Source of the DNA: Clostridia bacterium
Lineage (GTDB): Bacteria; Bacillota; Clostridia; Oscillospirales; Acutalibacteraceae
Length of the DNA stretch: 6,320 nt
NCBI GenBank assembly: GCA_900754145.1
Contig: CAAEBW010000098.1
Span: 1 to 6,320 of the forward strand
Direction: 5' to 3'
Shown: positions 1-6,320 of the stretch, one piece after another
Layout: each line of letters starts with the position of its first letter
Numbering within the stretch: position 1 is the first letter of the stretch
The notes under the pieces: generated by a model
What the model was told of the DNA's origin: nothing
Database searches by the model: none
What the model saw: the letters and a program-made list of their open reading frames with translations, nothing else
Translations under genes and position numbers: made by a program

Positions 1-267
1 CTGCCTCATATATTAAATATTTCGCTTGTCGGCTACCGTTCGGAAACCTTGCTTCACTTTCTTGAAAGCCGAAATGTTTTTGTTTCAAGCGGAAGTGCCT
101 GCGCAAAGGGTCACGGCAGCTATGTGCTGAATGAAATGGGACTTGAGTCAAAGCGTGTAGACAGCGCGCTTAGAATAAGCTTTTCAAGATACAACACAAA
201 AGAGGATTCGGATATGCTGGTCTCGGCTCTTGAAGAGGCGAAAAATCAACTCAGAAAGGCAAACTGA
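1..267 (+). CDS. Cysteine desulfurase, NifS/IscS family (C-terminal part, 5' end outside window)
   Basis: Only the last 88 codons are present; the reading frame is open from base 1, so the gene starts upstream. The enzyme is a PLP-dependent desulfurase that takes sulfur from L-cysteine as a protein persulfide. The visible part begins with LPHILNIS and contains SSGSACAKG, the family's catalytic loop; the active cysteine is the codon at 100-102. The region after it, with VLNEMGL and ALRISFSRYNT, matches the usual C-terminal small domain that closes over the active site. The PLP-binding lysine would lie upstream and cannot be checked. Its stop codon overlaps the thiI start by one base (TGATG), implying coupled translation. 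In Firmicutes a dedicated desulfurase often sits beside thiI and feeds sulfur to it, and that is the likely role here, by context. Family assignment is firm; the exact subtype (NifZ-like, IscS-like) is not. Confidence 0.93.
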   Translation: MPHILNISLVGYRSETLLHFLESRNVFVSSGSACAKGHGSYVLNEMGLESKRVDSALRISFSRYNTKEDSDMLVSALEEAKNQLRKAN

Positions 268-1436
268 TGAAAGAGATTATTTTGATAAAAAACGGGGAGC
301 TTGCGCTCAAAGGGCTTAACCGCTGTAATTTTGAGGATATACTTATTAAGAATATAAAACGCCGACTTAAGGATTTGGGGGAGACGGAAATCCGCAAGTC
401 GCAGTCAACAATTTATATCGAGCCTAAGAGCGAGGGCTATGATTTTGAAGAAGCGCTCTCCCGCATGGGTAAGGTTTTCGGCATAGCGGGCTTCAGCCGC
501 GCCTGTGTTTGTGAAAAAACGACAGAGGACATACTTTCCCGTTCTCCCGAATATCTTAAAAGTGTAATGGAAAGCATAAAAACCTTTAAGGTCGAGGCGA
601 AGCGGGCGGATAAGCGCTTTCCCCTTACCTCTCCCGAAATATGCCGCGAGGTGGGAGCGGTACTGCTCGAAAGATACCCCCATCTTAAGGTTGATGTTCA
701 CAATCCCGACCGCGTGGTATATGTTGAAATACGCGACTTTGCCGCATATGTTCGGGCAGAACAGCTAAAGGGTGCGGGAGGACTTCCCGTGGGAACCGCG
801 GGCAAGGCTTCGATATTGATTTCGGGCGGAATCGACAGCCCGGTGGCCGCCTGGACTATGGCAAAGCGCGGACTTCGCCTTAATGCAATCCACTTTGCAA
901 GCCCGCCTTATACAAGCCCGCGTGCCGAGCTTAAGGTGCGAACACTCCTTAAAAAGGTGGCGGCATACAGCGGAACTGTCAACCTTGCGATAGTACCCTT
1001 TACCGAAATACAGGACGAGATAGGCAGAAACTGTCCCGAGGATTATTTTACCCTTATTATGCGCCGTATGATGATGCGTATATCCGAGCGCTTGGCAAGC
1101 GACTCGGGAAGCCTTGCGCTTATCACGGGCGAGAGCCTCGGTCAGGTTGCAAGCCAGACCCTGCCCGCCCTCGTCACGACCGACAGTGTCGTTAATATGC
1201 CCGTTCTCCGTCCCCTTATCGGTATGGATAAGGAGGAAATAATCAAGATTTCAAGGAATATCGACACCTTTGAAACCTCGATTTTGCCCTATGAGGACTG
1301 CTGTACTGTATTTACCCCAAAGCACCCTAAAACAAGACCCACCCTTGAATCCTGCCTTGAGGCTGAAAAGGGACTTGAGGTTGAACGTCTGGTCGAAAAA
1401 GCGGTGAGCGAGACCGCGTATTCCTATATCGAATAA
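267..1436 (+). CDS. thiI: tRNA 4-thiouridine synthetase ThiI (tRNA sulfurtransferase)
   Basis: This cytoplasmic enzyme adenylates U8 of tRNA and replaces the oxygen with sulfur, giving 4-thiouridine, a near-UV sensor. In some bacteria it also supplies sulfur for the thiamine thiazole. The 389-residue protein shows the normal order: an N-terminal ferredoxin-like region and THUMP domain (about residues 1-170), then a PP-loop ATP pyrophosphatase domain. The PP-loop motif SGGIDSP is at 186-192, with TGESLGQVASQT at 287-298. DCCTVFTPKHPKTRP begins at 344; one of Cys345/Cys346 should match the conserved catalytic cysteine of the PP-loop domain. It ends soon afterwards, so it has no C-terminal rhodanese domain, unlike the E. 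coli protein but as usual in Firmicutes. Persulfide sulfur would therefore come directly from the desulfurase encoded just upstream, whose stop codon overlaps this start. Identification is secure; a role in thiamine synthesis is not shown. Confidence 0.97.
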   Translation: MKEIILIKNGELALKGLNRCNFEDILIKNIKRRLKDLGETEIRKSQSTIYIEPKSEGYDFEEALSRMGKVFGIAGFSRACVCEKTTEDILSRSPEYLKSVMESIKTFKVEAKRADKRFPLTSPEICREVGAVLLERYPHLKVDVHNPDRVVYVEIRDFAAYVRAEQLKGAGGLPVGTAGKASILISGGIDSPVAAWTMAKRGLRLNAIHFASPPYTSPRAELKVRTLLKKVAAYSGTVNLAIVPFTEIQDEIGRNCPEDYFTLIMRRMMMRISERLASDSGSLALITGESLGQVASQTLPALVTTDSVVNMPVLRPLIGMDKEEIIKISRNIDTFETSILPYEDCCTVFTPKHPKTRPTLESCLEAEKGLEVERLVEKAVSETAYSYIE

Positions 1437-1461
1437 TATTTTTCATAAAGCGGTAACTGTT

Positions 1462-1956
1462 ATGGATAACAAGATATACGAGCTTAGCTGTGAAGCCGTA
1501 AGGCTTTTAAAGAAAAATAAAATGACCGTTTCGGCGGCGGAATCCTGCACGGGCGGACTTGTCTCGGCGTATATTACCGCCGTTTCGGGCTCTTCGGCGG
1601 TGTTTGAGCTTGGGATAACCTCCTATTCCTGCCGTATAAAGAATGAAGTTTTGGGAGTGGACGGAGAAACGCTCCAAAATTTAGGCGCGGTAAGCCGAGA
1701 AACAGCTTTACAGATGGCGAAAAACGTCCGCGAAAAGGCAAATGCAAGTATCGGCGTTTCGGTAACGGGAGTCGCGGGTCCCGACGGCTCAGAGGGGCAC
1801 GCCCCCGGTCTTGTCTATATCGCGGCGGCGTATGACGGCGGCACCCTTGTAAAGGAGCTTAGCATCGACCCGATTTCCCGAAATTATGTCAGGGAAACTG
1901 CGGTTTCTGAAGTCTTTAAGCTTTTAATTCAAATAATCGGGGAAGTAAAAAAATGA
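1462..1956 (+). CDS. pncC: Stand-alone CinA C-terminal domain protein (nicotinamide-nucleotide amidase, PncC type)
   Basis: This 164-residue protein is a complete CinA_C domain and nothing more. The family deamidates nicotinamide mononucleotide to nicotinate mononucleotide, recycling NMN (for example that released by NAD-dependent DNA ligase) into NAD synthesis. Diagnostic blocks are AESCTGG at residues 26-32, which carries the likely nucleophilic serine, GITSYS at 51-56 with Lys60 soon after, GAVS at 75-78, and TGVAGPDG at 102-109, followed by PGLVYIA. Many Firmicutes carry this domain fused behind an N-terminal MoCF domain (full-length CinA, about 410 residues); that domain is absent here, and the gap to thiI is too short to hold it. 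The ATG at 1462 follows thiI by 25 nt and has no convincing Shine-Dalgarno sequence, so translation may depend on readthrough of ribosomes from thiI. Its end overlaps the sortase start by 4 nt (ATGA). Family is certain; activity is inferred. Confidence 0.92.
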   Translation: MDNKIYELSCEAVRLLKKNKMTVSAAESCTGGLVSAYITAVSGSSAVFELGITSYSCRIKNEVLGVDGETLQNLGAVSRETALQMAKNVREKANASIGVSVTGVAGPDGSEGHAPGLVYIAAAYDGGTLVKELSIDPISRNYVRETAVSEVFKLLIQIIGEVKK

Positions 1957-2885
1957 AGCACGCAAAAAAAAAGGACAATTTTTTTCACAGATTGTATTTA
2001 TCCTATATTCCGAACGGACGGGACAATATAAAGCAAATAATTATTAAGGTATTTTTCCTTATATCGCTTATTGCCTTTATAGTCTCCGCCGCATATCTTA
2101 CAAACTATTTTATGTCAGCAAGGCATCAGGACGGTATTATAGACGAAGCGCGCTCGGTATGGCACGAAACGGAAGCGAAAACTGAAGATACCTTGCCTGA
2201 GCCTTCGGTAATCGAACAATTACTTCAAGAAAACAGTGATTTTAAGGGCTGGATAACCGTACCGAATACCAAAATCGACAATCCGATTTATCAAACCGAT
2301 AATAACGAGTTTTATCTGACCCACAATCAAAAAAAGCAAAAAAGCGTCTACGGAGCCTTGTTTTTTAACAGCAAAAATGTGATAACCGAAACCGAAACCG
2401 ATAAAAACCTTGTAATATACGGTCACCATATGAAAAACGGCTCTATGTTCGCTAATCTTATAAAATATAAGGAGCTTAGCTTTTATAAGGAAAATCCCAC
2501 GGTAGAGTTTTCCACGCTCTACAAAAAAAGTACCTACAAGGTCTACGCGGCGTTTGTGCTAAACGCTTCCAAGGCGGACGACAACGGTTATATCTATAAT
2601 ATTTCACGCAAAAGCTTTATTGACGATGAGGATTTTGATTCCTGGGTAAACGAGGCGCGGCAGCGCAGTCTTATAGATACAGGGGTTGATGTTAAAAACG
2701 GCGATAATATAATTACGCTTGTCACCTGCACCTATGATTTCGACAACGCGAGATTTGTGGTGATGGCAAGGGAGACCCGCGAGGACGAGGACGTTTCGGT
2801 TGATACCTCCAAAGCCTTCGCAAACCCGTCGCCGAGATACCCGAAGCGCTGGTACGACGACCGTGGAATAGACTATCCGTTTTAG
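1953..2885 (+). CDS. srtB: Class B sortase
   Basis: This is a membrane-anchored cysteine transpeptidase that cuts a C-terminal sorting signal on a secreted protein and joins it to the cell wall or to another subunit. The 310-residue protein has a basic N-terminus, one membrane helix at about residues 28-50 (N-terminus inside), a linker, and an external sortase domain from about 85. The triad is visible: His158 in IYGHHM, Cys259 in TLVTCTYDF and Arg267 in NARFVVMAR. The YGHHM...SMFANL block and the TLVTC signature place it in class B rather than A, C or D. A tail of about 35 residues after the last core strand is rich in Pro, Tyr and charged residues and looks disordered. Start: the ATG overlaps the CinA-domain stop by 4 nt, and a GGGGAAG sequence lies about 8 nt upstream. 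No protein with a recognisable sorting signal is encoded in this window, so its substrate is unknown. Sitting among housekeeping genes suggests a general rather than pilus-specific sortase. Confidence 0.93.
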   Translation: MKHAKKKDNFFHRLYLSYIPNGRDNIKQIIIKVFFLISLIAFIVSAAYLTNYFMSARHQDGIIDEARSVWHETEAKTEDTLPEPSVIEQLLQENSDFKGWITVPNTKIDNPIYQTDNNEFYLTHNQKKQKSVYGALFFNSKNVITETETDKNLVIYGHHMKNGSMFANLIKYKELSFYKENPTVEFSTLYKKSTYKVYAAFVLNASKADDNGYIYNISRKSFIDDEDFDSWVNEARQRSLIDTGVDVKNGDNIITLVTCTYDFDNARFVVMARETREDEDVSVDTSKAFANPSPRYPKRWYDDRGIDYPF

Positions 2886-2910
2886 GCTCTCGTCAGCCTA
2901 ATTGATAAAA

Positions 2911-2917
2911 GGAGGAG
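2911..2917 (+). promoter_or_regulatory. Strong ribosome binding site that decides the start at 2923
   Basis: GGAGGAG lies 5-7 nt before the ATG at 2923. A TTG at 2902 is in the same frame but overlaps the upstream side of this site and has no ribosome binding site of its own, so the ATG is the correct start. Confidence 0.8.
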
Positions 2918-2922
2918 CATAT

Positions 2923-4080
2923 ATGCTACAGAATCTTAAGGTGGATATAATCTATTATAAAACAAATACCGATTTTGAGATGGAGTTCAATCTCTGCGGC
3001 TGCTGCCGTATGAGACTCCTTACCGATAAGGCTTCGGATAAAAAGACGCTGGTACACGACCTTGCAAGGGCGGTATCCCGCAGTCGCGTGATAATTATCG
3101 CGGGCGAATTGTCGGGAGAAGAGGGAATTATCCAAATAACGGCAAGGTCTATTGCAAAGACCGTGACTCAAATCGACAAAAGTCTTTACGGAATAAAGTC
3201 TGAGGAAGAAATAGGGGTCATTAACGGCGCTACGCCGCTTGTAACACCGGACGGAGAGTTCGGCGGCTGTATTATTGAGAGCGGTCCGCAGTCTATGATA
3301 CTCCTTTCCGACGATAAGGCAATCCGAAAAACGGTTATGAACACCCTTATTCACCCTTATATTGAGGAACTTTGTGCACTCGATTTAAAGGCTAAGGCGA
3401 AAAGCGCCTCGGTCGAAGTGCCCGCAGTTATCGCCGCACCCGAGACTCAAACGGTTGATATACCCGAAGAAAACGGCGGTGTCTTAAGCTCGCAGGCAGA
3501 TACGGACAAAGCCGAATTGCAGACCGAGTCCGAGGCTTCCGAAACGCAAGCTCAAACCGAGCCTTGCGCGGAAGATTTACCCGCTGAGGATACCGATGAG
3601 ACGCAGGAATCTAAGCAAGAGGAAGAGCTTAATAGTGATATAAAGGAAGAGGAGACAACCGATTTGGCTGACGAGCCGTCCGACAAGCCGATTTCCGCCT
3701 TTTCCTCAAAGCCCGACGTTTCCCTTTCGGGCGGTATGGCTTTTGAAACGGAGGATTACCGCGTTTCCGCCGAAAGCTCCGAAAATAATCAGGCTTCTGA
3801 GCTTTTTATAGAGCCTGACAGGCTCAAAAAAAGCCGCATAGAATATTACAATCGCAGCTATTCTTACGGGGATGGCGATGATTCGCCTTACCGCGCCTCC
3901 GATGATTCAAAGGAAAAGCTCAAATCGGGCTTTTCGGGCAATCTTGCGATTCTGATTATATCGGTACTGCTGCTGCTTGTTCTGGCGGTGCTGTGCTACT
4001 GTATATTCTATGTTCCCGCAAAGGACGGAATATCCGCGTCCGCATACTTAAGCGAAACCTTCAGCACACTTTTCGGATAA
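2923..4080 (+). CDS. Membrane-anchored protein with a degenerate MoCF/CinA-N-like domain and acidic linker
   Basis: I do not recognise an established family for the whole 385-residue protein. Three parts are visible. Residues 1-155 are a compact alpha/beta domain. The stretch RSRVIIIAGELSGEEG (53-68) followed by an alanine-rich helix sits where MoCF/CinA-N domains have their GGLGPTxDD loop. PDGEFGGCIIES...MILLSDD...HPYIEEL (109-150) parallels the CinA segment running from the pterin/nucleotide-binding loop to the end of the domain. The key loop residues are not kept, so the domain is probably worn or repurposed. A Cys-rich CGCC lies at 25-28. Residues about 155-335 are a Glu/Asp/Ser/Thr-rich, probably disordered linker. 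Residues 341-363 form one hydrophobic helix, with basic residues before it and a 22-residue tail after it, so the large part should be cytoplasmic. It has no signal peptide and no sortase signal. It is the last gene of the operon, 37 nt after the sortase. The CinA-N reading is inference from pattern and context only. Confidence 0.75.
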   Translation: MLQNLKVDIIYYKTNTDFEMEFNLCGCCRMRLLTDKASDKKTLVHDLARAVSRSRVIIIAGELSGEEGIIQITARSIAKTVTQIDKSLYGIKSEEEIGVINGATPLVTPDGEFGGCIIESGPQSMILLSDDKAIRKTVMNTLIHPYIEELCALDLKAKAKSASVEVPAVIAAPETQTVDIPEENGGVLSSQADTDKAELQTESEASETQAQTEPCAEDLPAEDTDETQESKQEEELNSDIKEEETTDLADEPSDKPISAFSSKPDVSLSGGMAFETEDYRVSAESSENNQASELFIEPDRLKKSRIEYYNRSYSYGDGDDSPYRASDDSKEKLKSGFSGNLAILIISVLLLLVLAVLCYCIFYVPAKDGISASAYLSETFSTLFG

Positions 4081-4146
4081 ATATAAGCGAAAAAGGGGGC
4101 TTTAAAAAATCGGGGTTAGTATGGATAACAAATTCAATTAACAAAC

Positions 4147-4175
4147 AAACGGCGGGGGCTTGTCTCCCGCCGTTT
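4147..4175 (+). terminator. Perfect 10-bp hairpin, probable end of the upstream operon
   Basis: AAACGGCGGG (4147-4156) pairs perfectly with CCCGCCGTTT (4166-4175) around a 9-nt loop. It begins 67 nt after the last gene of the operon. The A-rich left and T-rich right ends are part of the stem, but only TTT precedes AACGT, so the U-tract is short. It could act as a weak or bidirectional terminator, or be part of the repeat element just downstream. Confidence 0.5.
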
Positions 4176-4185
4176 AACGTCTGAA

Positions 4186-4257
4186 ACGCGGAACGGATAA
4201 ATCCGTTCCCTACATTATTCGTTTTTAACGTAGGGAAGGCATTTATGCCTTCCGCGT
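4186..4257. repeat. Double-hairpin REP/MITE-like inverted repeat element
   Basis: Two 28-nt arms (4186-4213 and 4230-4257) are inverted copies of each other, matching at 24 of 28 positions, with a 16-nt spacer. Each arm is also a hairpin on its own: the left one pairs GGAACGGAT with ATCCGTTCC, the right one GGAAGGCAT with ATGCCTTCC. The element ends in ACGCGG and CCGCGT and has CTAC/GTAG on its inner side. It carries no gene. This is the build of REP/BIME-like repeats or a very small non-autonomous element. Whether other copies exist in the genome cannot be seen from this window. No clear target-site duplication is visible. Confidence 0.6.
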
Positions 4258-4264
4258 CTAATGT

Positions 4265-4293
4265 ATAACATCTAATATCTAAATACGTATAAT
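4265..4293 (+). promoter_or_regulatory. Candidate sigma-A promoter for the fibre gene
   Basis: A perfect TATAAT (4288-4293) has ATAACA (4265-4270; four of six bases of TTGACA) exactly 17 bp upstream. Transcription would start near 4300 and give a leader of about 120 nt before the ATG at 4422. The surrounding sequence is AT-rich, so a chance match is possible. Confidence 0.4.
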
Positions 4294-4366
4294 TTATCTT
4301 AAGCTTTTAGGTTTACAAATGGGCTGTTATATTCTTTCTGCATATGTATTAAAGCATTCGATAATT

Positions 4367-4421
4367 GAAAGGAGGGGCGTGGAGCTTTGCTTTAATACAA
4401 ATAAAAGAAAGGATAGAAGCT

Positions 4422-4435
<14 letters not shown>
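4367..4435 (+). promoter_or_regulatory. Orphan strong Shine-Dalgarno with possible 18-codon leader peptide
   Basis: GAAAGGAGGGG (4367-4377) is a near-perfect ribosome binding site, yet it lies about 50 nt before the real start at 4422. The nearest start is a GTG at 4379, only 3 nt after AGGAGG. It opens an 18-codon frame in a different phase that stops at 4435 (TAA), overlapping the first codons of the fibre gene. It may be a translated leader that couples to or competes with the fibre gene, or a leftover from a lost upstream gene. The spacing is shorter than optimal. Confidence 0.3.
4408..4413 (+). promoter_or_regulatory. Ribosome binding site that decides the start at 4422
   Basis: AAAGGA ends 8 nt before the ATG at 4422. 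A TTG at 4365 is in frame but has no purine-rich site upstream, and the extra 19 residues it would add (KGGAWSF...) read like a translated leader. The ATG also gives the IYIKVNENG opening seen in phage baseplate-type proteins. Confidence 0.7.
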
Positions 4436-5948
<1,513 letters not shown>

Positions 5949-5980
5949 AAACCTGTCTTCTGAAAAGCGTAAAATTTAAG

Positions 5981-6026
5981 AAAATCCGACGTCAGCCTTT
6001 AATGAGGCGTTCGTCGGATTTTTTCT
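5981..6026 (+). terminator. Strong Rho-independent terminator of the fibre gene
   Basis: AAAATCCGACG (5981-5991) pairs with CGTCGGATTTT (6012-6022), and an inner GCCT/AGGC stem around TTAATG extends the hairpin. The run of six T residues (6019-6024) followed by CTT completes a classical intrinsic terminator, 33 nt after the fibre stop codon. The A-tract on the left side suggests it could also work on the minus strand. Confidence 0.9.
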
Positions 6027-6079
6027 TAATTTTGGAATCAATGCCCGACCGCTTATGAGAAAAATCAAGCTTTTATTGG

Positions 6080-6108
6080 TTGACAACATAATTTTTATAT
6101 GATAAAAT
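6080..6108 (+). promoter_or_regulatory. Near-consensus extended -10 promoter for the sugar transferase gene
   Basis: TTGACA (6080-6085, perfect -35) and TAAAAT (6103-6108, five of six) are separated by exactly 17 bp. A TG one base before the -10 (6100-6101) makes it an extended -10 promoter. It sits just after the fibre terminator, so transcription starts afresh near 6115, giving a leader of about 87 nt before the ATG at 6202. This should be a strong vegetative promoter. Confidence 0.85.
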
Positions 6109-6122
6109 TTTATAGATTGTAT

Positions 6123-6178
6123 TTTAATCGTTTTTTCTGTTTCAGGTGACTTAAAGATAATGAAAACGGTTGATTAAA
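6123..6178 (+). other. AT-rich imperfect hairpin in the sugar transferase leader
   Basis: TTTAATC plus GTTTT (6123-6134) can pair with AAAAC (6163-6167) and GATTAAA (6172-6178), leaving a 4-nt bulge (GGTT) and a large loop. It lies between the predicted transcription start and the gene and is followed by GGCTTTTTG. It might be a weak attenuator or operator, but the pairing is almost all A-T and may be chance. Confidence 0.25.
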
Positions 6179-6191
6179 GGCTTTTTGAAAC

Positions 6192-6198
6192 GAGGGGA
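6192..6198 (+). promoter_or_regulatory. Ribosome binding site for the sugar transferase
   Basis: GAGGGGA lies 3 nt before the ATG at 6202 (about 6 nt from the GAGG core). It supports this ATG as the start; the encoded MYRKYVKRFFD opening is also the typical N-terminus of the family. Confidence 0.7.
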
Positions 6199-6201
6199 AA
6201 T

Positions 6202-6320
6202 ATGTATAGAAAATATGTTAAACGATTTTTTGATATCGTAATTTCCCTCTTGGGAATTGTAGCTTTGTCACCTTTGTTTTTAGGTGTGGCGTTAGCTGTC
6301 AAGCTTGACGATGCGGGTCC
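6202..6320 (+). CDS. Undecaprenyl-phosphate sugar phosphotransferase (bacterial sugar transferase), N-terminal part
   Basis: Only 39 codons are visible before the window ends. The sequence opens with MYRKYVKRFFDIV, a basic patch followed by a hydrophobic segment (about residues 11-33, ISLLGIVALSPLF), then VKLDDAGP. This is the membrane-entering hairpin of PglC/WcaJ-type monotopic phosphoglycosyl transferases, where the Ser-Pro in the hydrophobic part bends the helix and the (K/R)LDDxGP block leads into the catalytic domain. These enzymes move a sugar-1-phosphate from a nucleotide sugar to undecaprenyl phosphate at the inner face of the membrane, the first step in making capsule, exopolysaccharide or protein-linked glycan. 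The short run before the membrane segment points to the small PglC-like core rather than the long WcaJ form with extra helices. It has its own strong promoter and is probably the first gene of a glycan locus to the right. Sugar specificity cannot be told. Confidence 0.88.
   Translation, partial: MYRKYVKRFFDIVISLLGIVALSPLFLGVALAVKLDDAG

Larger units (their letters stand above)
4081..4421. other. Non-coding interval between the operon and the fibre gene
   Basis: These 341 bases hold no convincing gene. From left to right they carry a short A/G-rich stretch, the GC-rich hairpin, the double-hairpin element, an AT-rich stretch with three TCTAA repeats (4257-4283), a candidate promoter, and a leader with two purine-rich ribosome-binding-like sites. 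A 63-codon open frame running from the end of the membrane-protein gene to 4184 lacks a ribosome binding site and overlaps coding DNA, so it is not annotated. Confidence 0.7.

Noticed and set aside
405..701. Minus-strand open frame inside thiI
   Set aside because: It lies wholly within a clearly conserved gene, has no recognisable protein pattern and no supporting ribosome binding site.
2884..2899. AGGCT/AGCCT mini-hairpin after the sortase stop
   Set aside because: Five base pairs with no T-run, immediately followed by the next gene's ribosome binding site, so it is too weak to call a terminator.
2926..3354. 142-codon minus-strand open frame opposite the membrane-protein gene
   Set aside because: The plus-strand frame has a strong ribosome binding site, operon context and sensible domain layout. 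The antisense translation is rich in odd Cys/His/Arg runs and has no start signal.
3993..4184. 63-codon plus-strand frame running out of the membrane-protein gene into the intergenic hairpin
   Set aside because: It has no ribosome binding site, overlaps the membrane-helix coding region out of frame and runs through the hairpin.
4178..4259. CGTCT direct repeats near the ends of the double-hairpin element as a target-site duplication
   Set aside because: The right copy overlaps the arm itself and the left copy is offset by several bases, so this is probably chance.
4312..4352. TTTACA with downstream TATATT or TATTAA as an alternative promoter for the fibre gene
   Set aside because: The spacings fall far from 17 bp or the hexamers match poorly. 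The TATAAT at 4288 with its 17-bp spacing is better.

Overview
The window looks like chromosomal DNA from a Gram-positive Clostridia-type bacterium, probably a gut Oscillospiraceae/Ruminococcaceae relative. The reasons are strong AGGAGG-type ribosome binding sites, a class B sortase, a ThiI without a rhodanese domain next to its own cysteine desulfurase, TTGACA/TATAAT promoters and tightly packed genes. The genus assignment is inference only.

Region 1 (1-4080) is a compact plus-strand operon of five genes. It opens with the C-terminal end of a cysteine desulfurase, which overlaps thiI by 1 nt. This pair would pass sulfur to make 4-thiouridine in tRNA. A stand-alone CinA C-terminal domain (nicotinamide-nucleotide amidase, PncC type) follows after 25 nt. 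It overlaps a class B sortase by 4 nt (ATGA). After a short gap with a strong ribosome binding site comes a 385-residue protein with a cytoplasmic N-terminal domain, a long acidic linker and one C-terminal membrane helix. Its N-terminal domain reads like a worn MoCF/CinA-N domain. That would make the operon carry both halves of CinA as separate genes, with the second half tethered to the membrane.

Region 2 (4081-4421) is non-coding. It holds a perfect 10-bp GC-rich hairpin that probably ends the operon, a roughly 72-bp REP/MITE-like element made of two hairpins, a candidate promoter, and an unused perfect Shine-Dalgarno sequence upstream of the next gene.

Region 3 (4422-6026) is a single-gene unit encoding a phage tail-fibre-like protein: baseplate-type N-terminus, 23 uninterrupted collagen-like Gly-X-Y triplets, and a putative carbohydrate-binding C-terminal region. 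No other phage gene is in view. The C-terminal part is visibly richer in A+T than the rest, which suggests module exchange. A strong intrinsic terminator closes the unit.

Region 4 (6027-6320) has a near-consensus extended -10 promoter, an AT-rich leader, and the first 39 codons of an undecaprenyl-phosphate sugar transferase. This enzyme type usually opens a capsule, exopolysaccharide or glycoprotein glycan locus continuing to the right.

The most unusual items are the split, membrane-anchored CinA-like arrangement, the isolated collagen-like fibre gene, and the double-hairpin element whose two arms differ only by compensated base pairs.
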